DNA of 64,000 bases from Streptomyces sp. NBC_01304 (GCF_035975855.1 NZ_CP109055.1:124001-188000); one strand, 5' to 3'; shown: positions 9,560-18,610, counted from the first letter of the stretch. Program-made: numbers and translations. Notes: a model not told the origin generated them from the sequence alone.

Positions 9560-9650
9560 GCGGAGGGCCGGGCAGCTGTCCCGGTGAGGTGCCGAACGGG
9601 TTCGCCCACCCGCCGGCACTCATCAGGCGAAGCACGTCGTGCTCGGACAA

Positions 9651-9708
9651 GGCGATCGCGCGACTCTCGTTCATCGAGCTTCGCCACTCGGAGAGTCGCG
9701 CGATCGCC
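9651..9708. repeat. Perfect 18-bp inverted repeat, 22-base loop
   Basis: GGCGATCGCGCGACTCTC at 9651-9668 is exactly complementary to GAGAGTCGCGCGATCGCC at 9691-9708. It starts about 90 bases after the VOC gene stop. It could be a transcription terminator without a T-tract, as is common in actinomycetes, or a protein-binding site. Confidence 0.7.
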
Positions 9709-10544
9709 GCCCCATGACCAGGGCCTGCGCCAAGATCCCTGCTACACCACGTCAGAGGACGCCATCAGCGGTTGATTCCGAGACAGCGAAGGCACTGCTG
9801 CGCCGGCATGACGGACACGAAGGGACCGAGCACACCAGCTTTGGGTCCAGTTGGGTCGGGAATCAGGACGGTCGTCCTCCTGCTGGACCGCGTCTGGGTG
9901 GGGCGGACCCCACCACGTCCGAGCCCGCTTGGCGAGCCGGTCGCAAGTCGCCACCGGTACGCGTCTATGGGCCGATGGTGACGAGAAGACGATCCATCGG
10001 GCCTGTTCCCGCACGGAACCGATGTCTCTGCCGCTGGGTGAACAGCTGATGCGTCACCTCGAATACGAGGCACCTGAGTTCATGACCGGCGGCAAGCACG
10101 CCATGATCACAGCGATACTCCGCCTCTTCGGGTGTGACGGGGGTGGCCATCTGTCGCAGTGGCAGGAAGTGGCCGAGTCTGCAAGTCGGCCACGGCATCC
10201 TGGCTTGACGATTTCGAGATTGCCGCAGAGTCCCTCCCAGAGTTCCTTGGACAGGTCGGCCATAGCGACGCTGACCAGAACTGGTAGACGTGACGTGGCC
10301 GAAGGCCGACAGGTTGGTCATCAGCTCGATCGATGAAGAGCGACACCGACCACTTTCAGATATCCCCATCCCCTCCGGCGGACAGACCTTGGCCCCGCCG
10401 ATCACCGACGCATCGTCGGCGTACAGGTCGGCGGCAGCCGATCCGGTGATTGCGGCGCGATCCCGGCGCGGCAAGATCCTCCATCTCCGCCGCAGCCCGC
10501 CTACTTGAGCGGTACATCTGCCCCGGACTTCCGAAGGCCCAGCG
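9709..10544 (+). other. Stretch without recognisable gene
   Basis: More than 800 bases with only short, low-complexity frames. A plus-strand frame around 10020-10200 (PMSLPLGEQLMRHLEYEAPE) looks slightly protein-like but has no clear start, end or family. It may be a decayed gene. Confidence 0.35.
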
Positions 10545-12086
10545 ATGCACCGCTCCTCCCTGGCCGTCACCACCGCGCTCGCGGCGCTGCTTCTGTTTGG
10601 CCCCCTTGCGGCAGCGACCGCGCCGGGCGATCCCGACCCGGAAGCCCCATGGGTCGTACGGACCACAACCGTCGAGCTGACGCCCGACATCTTCCGGCCC
10701 ATGTGTCACCCACTGCGGCCGGGACCTCCCGAGGTCATCACCCTGACTCCGTTCCCGTTCGACGTCACCTTCCAAGCCGAGGCGGAGTCGTCCATCGCCG
10801 ATGTGTCCGGCACCCTCATCTGGGCGGGGCACGAGCTCGGCCACCACGACCATCCCGTGCACATCAGGGTCACCAACGCCTGCGGCGGCAGCGGCCCGAT
10901 CGAGCTGTACGGCACGGCAGACCTGGGGCGCTACCGCTACGCGGCCAGACCGGCACCGGGACGGCCCAGCCATGCCCTGTTCGAGGAAATCGACACCACG
11001 CGGATGCCGCATCGCCAGGGCGACGACGCTCTCGAGCGGCCAGCACCGCCGGCCGTGGACGCAGCTTCCCGGCCTGTCCGGCGAGGCGCGACGCAGCAAC
11101 TGCCCACAGTGGTGGACGTCGTGTTCCTCTACACCCCGCATGCCGCCAGGCAGGCCGGTGGAGCAAGGAATCTGCGGCAACACGCCGTCGAGCTAGCTGA
11201 CCGCATGAACCGCGCCCTCGCCGACACCCGCGTGGAGGCGAGTATCGACGTCGTCGATGCTCAACTGGCCACCCATTACCGGTCGCAGGTTCCCGAGGAC
11301 GTCGATGTCGCCCTGCGCAGAGTGCAGAACCCGAAGGACAGGTCGGTGGGTGCCCAAGCGGCCAAGCTCCGCAAGCAGCACTCCGCGGACCTGGTCGCCC
11401 TGATCGTCGATGATGTCGCGGGAGACGGAGTCGGCGGCGGACTGGCCGACACACCGGATGCTCCGGGTCGAAACACCCGACACCAGGCCTTCTCCGCTTC
11501 GGGCATCGACGGTGCGGCCGACGAGACCACCAGCCACGAGATCGGCCACAACTTCGGCTTGGACCACGAGCGTTCCCCTCTCGGTCAGGGCACACCCAGC
11601 AAGAAGCACCCCACCCGGACCGGCTCGGTCACGCGGGACAAGCGCGGCTACACGATCATGGCGTACCTCGACGACAGGGTGTGCGTGGTGGACGACGATT
11701 GCACCCGCATCCACCGGTTCGCCGACCGTATCCACACCTGGAGAGGCCAGCCGATCGGCGACAAGGACAACGACCAGCGCATGGTCCTGCGGGACACTGC
11801 ACCGATCCTGGCGGCCTACGGAACTCCGCAGAGGCCGGTCTTGCGGCATGCCCTCAAGCTGTCACAGAGCCCGGGAGGCACCGCGTGGCCAGCGATGTGG
11901 GGACCTTACCGTCCCGGAAAGCAGATCACGGTTACCGCCTTCCCCGAGCCTGGTTACGAGCTGGCCGGGTGGACCTTCGACGGGCACAGGCAAAAGGGAA
12001 CGAACACAAACTTCCAGGTGCCCATGGACAGGGCCCGTTCGCTCCGCGCGCACTTCCGGCTCAGCGGGGCGACGCCCCTCAGATGA
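10545..12086 (+). CDS. Secreted zinc metallopeptidase (reprolysin-like, metzincin)
   Basis: A 513-residue protein with an N-terminal signal peptide (SLAVTTALAALLLFGPLAAA). The catalytic domain starts near residue 190 (TVVDVVFLYTPHAARQAG). It contains the metzincin zinc motif HEIGHNFGLDH (about 331-341) and a Met-turn, YTIMAY (about 368). The C-terminus (about 455-508) resembles an InlB/Listeria-Bacteroides-type repeat: GKQITVTAFPEPGYELAGWTF, ending in RSLRAHF. It is therefore probably an extracellular protease with a C-terminal binding module. It stands alone, and the region upstream holds no partner gene. Confidence 0.88.
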   Translation: MHRSSLAVTTALAALLLFGPLAAATAPGDPDPEAPWVVRTTTVELTPDIFRPMCHPLRPGPPEVITLTPFPFDVTFQAEAESSIADVSGTLIWAGHELGHHDHPVHIRVTNACGGSGPIELYGTADLGRYRYAARPAPGRPSHALFEEIDTTRMPHRQGDDALERPAPPAVDAASRPVRRGATQQLPTVVDVVFLYTPHAARQAGGARNLRQHAVELADRMNRALADTRVEASIDVVDAQLATHYRSQVPEDVDVALRRVQNPKDRSVGAQAAKLRKQHSADLVALIVDDVAGDGVGGGLADTPDAPGRNTRHQAFSASGIDGAADETTSHEIGHNFGLDHERSPLGQGTPSKKHPTRTGSVTRDKRGYTIMAYLDDRVCVVDDDCTRIHRFADRIHTWRGQPIGDKDNDQRMVLRDTAPILAAYGTPQRPVLRHALKLSQSPGGTAWPAMWGPYRPGKQITVTAFPEPGYELAGWTFDGHRQKGTNTNFQVPMDRARSLRAHFRLSGATPLR

Positions 12087-12217
12087 TTCCCGTCCTGGAA
12101 CGCATTCGCGTGCCTCGCCCGTCCGGCGCCCACCCCCCGCACTCGGCCGGACCACCTGAGCGGCAACAAAGCGTATTCATCGCGCCGCAACCGATGACCT
12201 GACGCCGCGTGACTCCT

Positions 12218-12237
12218 CCACCCCCTGAAGGGGGTGG
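12218..12237. repeat. Palindromic hairpin at tnpB-distal end of the IS605-type element
   Basis: An 8-bp perfect stem, CCACCCCC/GGGGGTGG, with a TGAA loop, just past the tnpB stop. Subterminal hairpins of this kind are bound by the Y1 transposase, and this end usually encodes the guide (omega) RNA. A near-identical sequence occurs at 56921. Confidence 0.6.
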
Positions 12238-12244
12238 CTTCTCG

Positions 12245-13458
12245 CTATGCCGGGTTGGCGTGGCGACGGACCAGCCCGGCCCGTAGAACGTTGGTTGCTC
12301 CGACTTCGTCGGCGTGCGCCTGGTGGCCGCACGAGACACAGTGGAACTTTTCCTGTGTGGGCCGTTTCTCCTTCGCGGTATGCCCGCATGCGGGGCAGGT
12401 GCGGGAAGTGTTGCGGGGGTTAACGGCGCTCACTTCCCGTCCGGCGCTTTCAGCCTTGGCGTTAAGGATCGTCAGGAACACCCCCAACCGGCGTCAGCTA
12501 TCGAGCGGTTCAGCCCGGACTTCGCGGCGGCCCCGTTGGGCAGAAACGCGCCCGGCTTGTCGGGGTCGGGTTTCGGCTGGGCGGTCTTACTCATGTTGCG
12601 GATCTTGAGGTGTTCGTGCGCGATGAAGTCATGCTCACGGACCAGGTCGAGCGCGGTCTTGTGTGCGTGGTCGAGGCGCTGGCGGCGGACCTTGCGGTGC
12701 AGGGTGGCGACGCGTTCAACGGCCCGGCGGTGGTTGGCGCTGCGCCTGTCGCGGCGCACCCGGCCGAACCTGGCGAGGGCTTGCCGTGAGGCTTCGAGTC
12801 TTGCGGCGGCCTTGCGGGCGTGGCGCGGGTTGTCGACGTGCACGCCGCCTGAGTCGGTGAGGAATGAGGCGATGCCCATGTCGATGCCGACCACGCTGCC
12901 CATCTTGGGCAGCGGTTCGGGCTGTGCCTGTTCGGCCGTGAGGACGACGAACCACTTACGGCCCTCGCGCTTGACCGAGACGGTCTTGACCTTGCCGACC
13001 ACGGGCCGGTGCTGGTTGACCTTGACGTGTCCGACGCCTTGGAGGCGGACACGGGTGACCGGGTCGTGCGCGGTGGAATCCCAGCGGCAACCGTCGCCGT
13101 CCTTGGGAAAGTCAACCGTGTCGAACCAGTTGACCCTACGAAAACGCGGGTAGCCGGGCATCTCGCCGGACTTGATGCGGCGGAAGAACGCCTGGAACGC
13201 CTTGTCCAGGCGGCGAAGCGTCGCCTGCTGAGAGGAGAACGACCACCGGCCATGCCGCCCCGGGTCGAACACCCGGATCTCCTTCAACTGCGCCGACTGC
13301 TGCCCATACTTGACGCCCGTCTTCGACACATGCCGGTAGGCATCACGGCGTTCCTGCAGGGCCCCGTTGCAGAGCCCGCAGTGATCACGCAGCATCTCAC
13401 CGAGTGCGGCCTGCTGGCCCACGGTGGGCCGCATGAGAAATTTGTACGCACGGAACAT
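12245..13458 (-). pseudogene. tnpB: TnpB RNA-guided nuclease, frameshifted
   Basis: The N-terminal frame begins MFRAYKFLMRPTVGQQAALG (ATG 13458) and contains RuvC-I GIDMGIASFL and RuvC-II EHLKIRN. It stops at 12472 after DAGWGCS. The conserved ending continues in the next frame from about 12487: GVFLTILNAKAESAGREVSA, the zinc ribbon CPACG...CVSCG, and RuvC-III ADEVGATNVLRAGL. The break falls in a run of five G on the coding strand (near 12483); one extra G would restore a roughly 400-residue TnpB. All catalytic Asp/Glu positions are otherwise present. This is either a recent inactivating slip or a sequencing error in the homopolymer. Frames open upstream to 13575 but lack family character. 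Confidence 0.85.
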
Positions 13459-13656
13459 CCGGCCCACCCCCCTTCCAACTTCCGTGATCAACCTACCGAC
13501 TGCCACTGACAACCGGAGAAACGACCGCTGCGACCTGCGGGTCAGAGCAATCCTGAGATCGGATTCCCTCCCCACCTAAAGGACGGGATTCCGAAGAGAG
13601 GGATGGAGTGGGTGGGGAGGGTGGACACGGGGCGGTACGCGCGTGACCGTGGTGGC

Positions 13657-14010
13657 ATGAGTGATCGAATCGATGCGCCTGTCCGGTTGGCAGCGCGGTT
13701 GCCTGCCTGTGAACCGCCGTACTCCGGCGTGGTGTTCAGCTCCGCGCGCACGCCGGGGGACCTGGAGTTCGGGGAGGCCGCCGAGCGGATGGAGAAGCTG
13801 GTGCGGGGGTACCTCGGGCATGAGTCCGCGCGGACGCCAGGCGGGCTCGGGATCACCGTCTCGTACTGTCGGGACGTCGCTGCCATCGAGCAGTGGCGGG
13901 CCGTCCGTGAGCACCGGTGCGTGCAGTTGCGGGGACGGGCTGAGTGGTGCGAGCGGTACGCGGTGTATGCCGCCGAGGTGGAGCGCATCCCCGGGTTCGC
14001 GCGTGACTAG
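13657..14010 (+). CDS. Antibiotic biosynthesis monooxygenase (ABM)-family protein
   Basis: A 117-residue dimeric ferredoxin-like (ABM) protein. ATG 13657 (MSDRIDAPVRLAARLP) is preferred over the longer frame from 13603. The pattern VVFSSARTPGDLEFGEAAER, then YLGHESARTPGGLGITVSYC and IEQWRAVREHRCVQLRGRAEW, is characteristic of the family. Members act as cofactor-free oxygenases or heme-degrading enzymes, or are non-catalytic. The gene overlaps the following amidohydrolase by 8 bases, suggesting a two-gene operon. Confidence 0.8.
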   Translation: MSDRIDAPVRLAARLPACEPPYSGVVFSSARTPGDLEFGEAAERMEKLVRGYLGHESARTPGGLGITVSYCRDVAAIEQWRAVREHRCVQLRGRAEWCERYAVYAAEVERIPGFARD

Positions 14011-14896
14011 CGTGACCGGCACGACGTACGAGGCGGAGCTCATCGCCGACTTCCGCGCGAGGCACGGGTTGCCCGGGCTCGTCGACGTGCACACGCACTT
14101 CATGCCTGAGCGGGTGCTGCGCAAGGTGTGGGCGTACTTCGACTCGGCCGGGCCGCTCGTCGGGACCGAGTGGCCGATCACGTACCGGGAGGAGGAGGGG
14201 CAACGCCTAGCGCGGCTCCGGGAGTTCGGGGCCGTCGCCTTCACGTCGATGCTGTATCCGCACAAGGCCGGGATGGCAGAGTGGCTCAATGGGTGGGCCG
14301 CTGATTTCGCCGCGCGAACTCCTGACTGCCTGCACACCGCCACCTTCTTCCCCGAGCCGGGTGCTCAGGCGTATGTGCGGCGGGCGATCGAGGGCGGGGC
14401 CCGGATCTTCAAGGCGCATGTGCAAGTGGGCGCGTACGACCCGAACGATCCGCTGCTCGACCCCGTGTGGGGACTGCTCGCCGAGGCCGGCGTGCCCGTA
14501 GTGACGCACTGCGGGTCGGGGCCCGCGCCGGGAAGGCACACCGGGCCCGAGCCGATAGCGCGGGTGCTCGCGCGTCATCCTCGACTGCCGCTCGTCGTCG
14601 CCCATATGGGGATGCCGGAGTACACCGAGTTCCTGGACCTGGCCGAGCGGTACCAGGAGGTGCGGCTTGACACGACGATGGCATTCACCGACTTCAGTGA
14701 GCGGCAAAGCCCATTCCCGACGGGTGAGTTGGGGCGGATCGCCGACCTGGGGGGCCGGGTGCTGCTCGGCAGCGACTTCCCTAACATCCCCTATCCGTAC
14801 GTGCATCAGCTGGAGGCCATCGAGCGGCTGGGGCTGGGGAGCGAGTGGGTACGCGCCGTCTGCTACGGGAACGGGGCGGCGCTGTTCCTCAAGTGA
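14003..14896 (+). CDS. Amidohydrolase family 2 (metal-dependent hydrolase)
   Basis: A 297-residue TIM-barrel hydrolase. I chose GTG 14003, which overlaps the ABM gene; GTG 14012 is an alternative. Metal-ligand motifs are visible: LVDVHTHFMPE (HxH, about residue 27), PVVTHCGSG, VVAHMGMPEY, and LLGSDFPNIPYPY with the late Asp (about 257). The frame is open further upstream within the ABM gene, but that part is a shadow. It may act on a ring-cleavage or decarboxylation substrate, as related proteins do; the substrate is unknown. A hairpin follows the stop and is abutted by the left ISKra4-type element. Confidence 0.85.
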   Translation: MTSVTGTTYEAELIADFRARHGLPGLVDVHTHFMPERVLRKVWAYFDSAGPLVGTEWPITYREEEGQRLARLREFGAVAFTSMLYPHKAGMAEWLNGWAADFAARTPDCLHTATFFPEPGAQAYVRRAIEGGARIFKAHVQVGAYDPNDPLLDPVWGLLAEAGVPVVTHCGSGPAPGRHTGPEPIARVLARHPRLPLVVAHMGMPEYTEFLDLAERYQEVRLDTTMAFTDFSERQSPFPTGELGRIADLGGRVLLGSDFPNIPYPYVHQLEAIERLGLGSEWVRAVCYGNGAALFLK

Positions 14897-14933
14897 GGCG
14901 CGCGAGGGGGAGGTGGGGTGGATAGGGGGCGGT

Positions 14934-14955
14934 CCCTTTGGTGAAGACCAAAGGG
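14934..14955 (+). terminator. Hairpin terminator of the amidohydrolase operon, clipped by IS
   Basis: CCCTTTGGT-GAAG-ACCAAAGGG is a perfect 9-bp stem with a 4-base loop, 38 bases after the stop codon. The last three G of the right arm are also the first three bases of the mobile element starting at 14953, so the element inserted within or beside this hairpin. Confidence 0.6.
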
Positions 14956-15052
14956 TGTAGCTCTCCCTGAGTGAGATCGTTGCGGTGGGTTGTTGCTGCC
15001 GGGGTTCGTTTGCCGGATCGTCGTGTCCAGGGTTCGGGGCTGGGAGGCGGCG

Positions 15053-15619
15053 ATGGTGTCGTGGCTGGAAGAGCTGGAGCGGCGGGATGCTGCCGCACGA
15101 GATCGAATCGCTGAACTGCGTGGCCAGATCAAGGAGTTGACGGTCCTCCTGGTCGTGCAGGAAGAGGTGGCCTCCCGGCTGGGGATCACGCGGGAGACGA
15201 TGAGCGAGATCCTTTCCGGGGACAGCACGGTGACCGGGCCGGAGGCTGGCGGGAGCGATGAGGTGGAGCCGGCGGCTGGGCCGGTGACCGGTGCCGGATC
15301 GCCGGTGGGGGTGCGGTTGGTGCCGACCTGGTCGGCGGAGGTGGACGCGGAGGTGTTGCCGCCCTCGTACCGGGACATCGTGGAGATTCTTGGCGATGCG
15401 GTGCATCCGATGCGGGCGCATCAGCTGTGCTCCGTGCTCGGGCTGTCGACGGACAAGAGCAAGGTGGAGGGGTTCCGTTCGAAGTTGAAACGGCTGGCGG
15501 AGCGGGACTGGATCGCGGAGGTGGAGCCGGGGTTGTTCGCTTCGCGGGATACGGCACCGCGAGGGCGTGCGCCGGGGCGGGGGAACGACCCCGCGGTGTC
15601 GCCGCGCGCCGGTGAGTAG
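15053..15619 (+). CDS. IS-encoded accessory protein, coiled coil plus winged-helix-like (copy 1)
   Basis: A 188-residue protein; ATG 15053 follows a GGGAGG ribosome site, while the frame is open from 14990. The N-terminus (about 1-50) is a heptad-like helix: WLEELERRDAAARDRIAELR, then QIKELTVLL. It is followed by a helix-turn-helix-like RLGITRETMSEIL. The C-terminus (about 105-165) looks like a winged helix: HPMRAHQLCSVLGLSTDKSK, then RLAERDWIAEVEPGLFA. I do not recognise a named family. Its place directly before the transposase suggests a DNA-binding accessory or regulator of transposition. An identical copy is at 32020-32586. Confidence 0.65.
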   Translation: MVSWLEELERRDAAARDRIAELRGQIKELTVLLVVQEEVASRLGITRETMSEILSGDSTVTGPEAGGSDEVEPAAGPVTGAGSPVGVRLVPTWSAEVDAEVLPPSYRDIVEILGDAVHPMRAHQLCSVLGLSTDKSKVEGFRSKLKRLAERDWIAEVEPGLFASRDTAPRGRAPGRGNDPAVSPRAGE

Positions 15620-15661
15620 GAGGGCTCTCGCGCCTAGCGTCGAGGGTGACGAAACCATTCG

Positions 15662-17212
15662 ATGCCCCGGAACGAGAGCCCGATGGAAGACTACGAGCAC
15701 GCCGCGATGGCTGACCCGTTTGCCCGCGCGGTTTCTTTCTTCACTCAGCTGATCTGCGACCTCTCCGGTCCCGCCGCGCTAATCCTGCCCCATCAGGATG
15801 TGGAGGAGATGGCCGCGGCTCAGGGCCGGGAGCTGGCCCGGCTGTTGCTGCAGGCCCACCTTGATCTGCGCGCCCGCCGGGAGGAGGCGGAGCTGACCGT
15901 ACTGGACACATGCTCGCGTGCGGCCCTGGCCGGCGGACGCACCCGCTTGGAGAGCGGGCATCACCGTGAACTGGCCACCGTCATCGGGACGGTGAGGGTG
16001 ACCCGGTGCGCGCTCAGGTCGCCGGGCCTGTCCAACGTCTATCCGGCCGACAAGGTGCTCGGCCTGCCCCGCGAGCGGCATAGTCTCGGGGTGCGCAAGC
16101 TGGCGGTGCTCGAGTCGGTGCGCGGTTCGTACGACACCGCGATGGAGGCGATCACCCGCGCCTGCGGGAAGGTCGTAGGCAAACGCCAGATCGAACACCT
16201 CGTGCAGCAAGCGGCGGTGGACGTGGCCGCGTTCTATGCCGCCCGCACCCCCACGCCGGCGAGCGCGGCGACACTGCTGGTTTTGTCCGTGGACGGCAAG
16301 GGCATCGTGATGCGCCCGGGCCATTTGCGCGAAGCCACCCGCAAGGCGGCGGAGCGGGCGAAGCGGACCTTCCGCACCCGGCTGGCCATCGGAGAGAAGA
16401 CGGGACGCAAGCGGATGGCGACCCTGGCCGCCATCTACGACGCCGACCCGGCCGTGCGCCGCCCGCACGACATCATCGCCCCACCCGGCGGCCGCAGCAC
16501 CGCCCGCATTCCGCGCCCGGGGCCGAAAGCGCAGGCCAAGTGGCTGACAGGATCGGTCGAACACGACCCGGAGTACGTCATCGCCGCCGCCTTCGACCAG
16601 GCCGAGGCCCGCGACCCGCAGCACCGCAGGTGCTGGGTGGTCCTCGTCGATGGCGCCCGCCACCAACTCGACCTGATCCAGGCCGAGGCCGAGCGCCGCG
16701 GCGTGAGCATCCACATCGTCCTCGACCTCGTCCACGTGATCGAGAAACTCTGGGCCGCATCCCGCTGCTTCCACGCCCCCGCCGACCCGGCGGCCGAGGA
16801 CTGGATCGCCGTCAAGACCGCCCGTGTCCTGCGGGGACGCGCCCAGCAGGCCGCCGACGAGATCCGCGCCGAGGCCGACCGCCACAAGTTGACAGGCGAT
16901 CAACGGACGGCTGTCGACAAAGCCTGTCAATACCTCAACAACAACGCCGACTTCGTCCACTACGACCGGGCACTCGCCGCCGGCTGGCCGATCGCCAGCG
17001 GCGTCATCGAAGGCGCGGCCCGCCACCTCATCGCCGACAGACTCGACATTACCGGCAGCAGATGGAGCGTCCCGGGCGCAGAGGCACTCCTCATCCTCCG
17101 CGCCGTGATCAGCAACGGCGATTTCACCGCCTACTGGCGCTATCACGTGCACGAAGAGCACACACGCCTCTATCCCCGCACCGGCCAGGCCGACTACCGC
17201 CTGACGGCCTGA
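15662..17212 (+). CDS. ISKra4-family transposase (copy 1)
   Basis: A 516-residue DDE-type transposase; ATG 15683 is an alternative start. Family landmarks include LSVDGKGIVM (first Asp, about residue 211), WVVLVDGARHQLDLI (second Asp, about 327), DLVHVIEKLW, and WPIASGVIEGAARHLIADR (Glu, about 450), followed by ITGSRWSVPGAEALLILRA. The reading frame is intact, so the element may still be active. A second, identical copy lies at 30427-31977 on the minus strand. The 460-residue antisense frame is a shadow. Confidence 0.9.
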   Translation: MPRNESPMEDYEHAAMADPFARAVSFFTQLICDLSGPAALILPHQDVEEMAAAQGRELARLLLQAHLDLRARREEAELTVLDTCSRAALAGGRTRLESGHHRELATVIGTVRVTRCALRSPGLSNVYPADKVLGLPRERHSLGVRKLAVLESVRGSYDTAMEAITRACGKVVGKRQIEHLVQQAAVDVAAFYAARTPTPASAATLLVLSVDGKGIVMRPGHLREATRKAAERAKRTFRTRLAIGEKTGRKRMATLAAIYDADPAVRRPHDIIAPPGGRSTARIPRPGPKAQAKWLTGSVEHDPEYVIAAAFDQAEARDPQHRRCWVVLVDGARHQLDLIQAEAERRGVSIHIVLDLVHVIEKLWAASRCFHAPADPAAEDWIAVKTARVLRGRAQQAADEIRAEADRHKLTGDQRTAVDKACQYLNNNADFVHYDRALAAGWPIASGVIEGAARHLIADRLDITGSRWSVPGAEALLILRAVISNGDFTAYWRYHVHEEHTRLYPRTGQADYRLTA

Positions 17213-17219
17213 ACAATCT

Positions 17220-17771
17220 TCAGAGATACCGTGCGCGGAGACGAGTGAAGGCGGTGGGCGTTGGTCGGCCCGGGAGGAATTTCTTGATCAATTCGGCGCA
17301 TTCGTGCGGGTCCGCCGTGCTGGTGTCGCATTCGACGTCATAGTCACCGTGCCCATGGACCAGGTCGTACTGCATCGCCGCAAGGCCCGAAGGACGGTCA
17401 CCACGCGCCTCTTCCCTGCGGATCAGTTCGTCCAGTGAGCAGCGGACGCCGACGAACAGCACATCCTCTGGGGGCAGCACGGTCAGGCAGTCGACCAGCC
17501 GCCACGGCTCGCTGAGTACATGATCGACGATGACATCGTTGCCCACCTCAGCCATGGCCGCGATCGAGCGATGGAAGCCCATCCTCGTCCGTCGCAGAGC
17601 GGTGTCGAGGTCTTCCTGCATCAGATCCCGCTTCGTACGCATGGCGTTGAAGCTGTCGACCGCCAAATGGGAGAAGACGCCGTCGTCCAGGATGTCGAGC
17701 AACTCCCCGGCGATGCTCGACTTCCCTGAACTGGAAGTTCCGTTGAGGAAGATGATCCGACCAGCCGTCAT
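17220..17771 (-). CDS. Chloramphenicol phosphotransferase-like kinase, IS cargo (copy 1)
   Basis: A 183-residue P-loop kinase. The Walker A motif NGTSSSGKSS spans residues 10-19. The VDSF motif near residue 38-41 includes the Asp that is catalytic in the Streptomyces venezuelae enzyme. The C-terminal blocks FVGVRCSLDELIRREEARGD, YDVECDTSTADPHECAELI match that family's layout. The family phosphorylates chloramphenicol, but many members have unknown substrates and share the fold of zeta-type toxins. The gene converges on the transposase (8-base gap) and lies inside the element's inverted ends, so it is mobile cargo. Confidence 0.82.
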   Translation of the reverse strand: MTAGRIIFLNGTSSSGKSSIAGELLDILDDGVFSHLAVDSFNAMRTKRDLMQEDLDTALRRTRMGFHRSIAAMAEVGNDVIVDHVLSEPWRLVDCLTVLPPEDVLFVGVRCSLDELIRREEARGDRPSGLAAMQYDLVHGHGDYDVECDTSTADPHECAELIKKFLPGRPTPTAFTRLRARYL

Positions 17772-17860
17772 GCGGACATGATCACACGGCCTTCCCGACC
17801 CGGACGAAGCAGCTACCAGATACGGACTTCACGCCCCCTCACTCAGGGAGAGCTACACCC

Positions 17861-17869
17861 TATGTGTTT
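17861..17869. repeat. 9-bp target-site duplication, half 1
   Basis: TATGTGTTT directly follows IS copy 1. Its reverse complement AAACACATA directly follows IS copy 2 (32687-32695). In the reading direction of the split binding-protein gene the two form a direct 9-bp duplication around one element. Confidence 0.8.
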
Positions 17870-18595
17870 CGCAGCGGGGTCGTCAAGCAGGTCTCCGAGC
17901 AACGGATGATGCAAGCGCTCGCAGCAGCAGGGCACAAAAGGATCGCCGCACTGAGCACGTGGGACAGTGCGACGAGGCAGGAGGACTGGGACAAGTTCTC
18001 GAAGGACTTTGCCCGGCACGGCCTCGAACTCGTTGCCCACCAGGAGTTCAGGACACCAGCCGACCACGTGCGCGGTTCCATCGAGCCGCTCCTGGCCGCT
18101 ACCCCCGACGCACTCGCGATCTTCGCCTCCCCTCCCTATAACGGGATCGCTGTGCGCGACGCCCGCGCAGTGGGCTGGAAGGGGCCGGTCTTGTGCAGCC
18201 CGGCCGCCGGCCACCCCTCCTTCGCCAAGATCGCAGGCGAAGCAGCCGTGGGTACCCGCGTGGTCGCCCCCTACGTCCTTGCCGCGCGGCAGGCCCCTGA
18301 CACCCTGCCTCACGCCGCGGCATTGCGGCAGTTCGCCACTGCCTTTGAGGCGGCGCACGGCCCCGTGGGCACGTATGTGGCCTATGGCGCCGATGCGGTG
18401 ACCATGGCCGCACATGCCTACTACGGCCACCGCGACCGGCAGCGGGCACGTGTCCGTCTGGAGCACCTGACGTATGCCGGGGCGACAGGCCTCTACACCA
18501 TGGCTGCCACGGATCATGCTCCGCTGACGGCGTCAGCGCTGACCGTCGTGCAGTGGCAGCCGGGCGGCTGGGTCCCGGACGAGGACCTGGCCTAG
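17861..18595 (+). pseudogene. ABC-transporter solute-binding protein, C-terminal half
   Basis: A headless gene: its sequence begins at the right edge of IS copy 1 with codons for YVFRSGVVKQVSEQRM and runs to a normal stop at 18595. It has the type-1 periplasmic-binding (branched-chain amino-acid/Leu-binding-like) pattern: FARHGLELVAHQEF, ALAIFASPPYNGIAVRDAR, VAYGADAVTMAAHAYY. The matching N-terminal half is on the other strand at 32687-33142, ending EPYVF at IS copy 2. Joining the halves across one copy of TATGTGTTT restores one frame. It was thus a single lipoprotein/Tat-exported binding protein, now inactive. Confidence 0.85.
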
Positions 18596-18610
18596 GAGCT
18601 GTCCCATGGG

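Larger units (their letters stand above)
12207..13600 (-). mobile_element. IS200/IS605-type (IS1341-like) element, tnpB only
   Basis: The element is defined by a tnpB gene on the minus strand, with no tnpA nearby. Downstream of tnpB is the hairpin CCACCCCC-TGAA-GGGGGTGG (12218-12237), typical of the right end of this class. Upstream is the motif CACCTAAAGGACGGGATTCC near 13574-13593, often seen at the left end of Streptomyces elements of this class. Exact ends are approximate. The absence of a Y1 transposase means it would need one in trans. Confidence 0.65.
14953..17860 (+). mobile_element. ISKra4-type element, copy 1, with kinase cargo
   Basis: A 2908-bp element bounded by inverted ends GGGTGTAGCTCTCCCTGAG (14953) and its complement ending at 17860. 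It carries an accessory ORF (15053-15619), the transposase (15662-17212) and an opposite-strand chloramphenicol-phosphotransferase-like gene (17220-17771). An apparently identical copy in inverted orientation lies at 29779-32686: same length and identical predicted proteins. The right flank begins TATGTGTTT. This 9-mer matches the complement of the right flank of copy 2, not this copy's own left flank, which points to recombination between the copies. Confidence 0.9.

Noticed and set aside
15779..17161. A 460-codon frame antisense to the ISKra4-type transposase (and its twin at 30478-31860)
   Set aside because: Shadow of the transposase frame; no recognisable motif or start signal.
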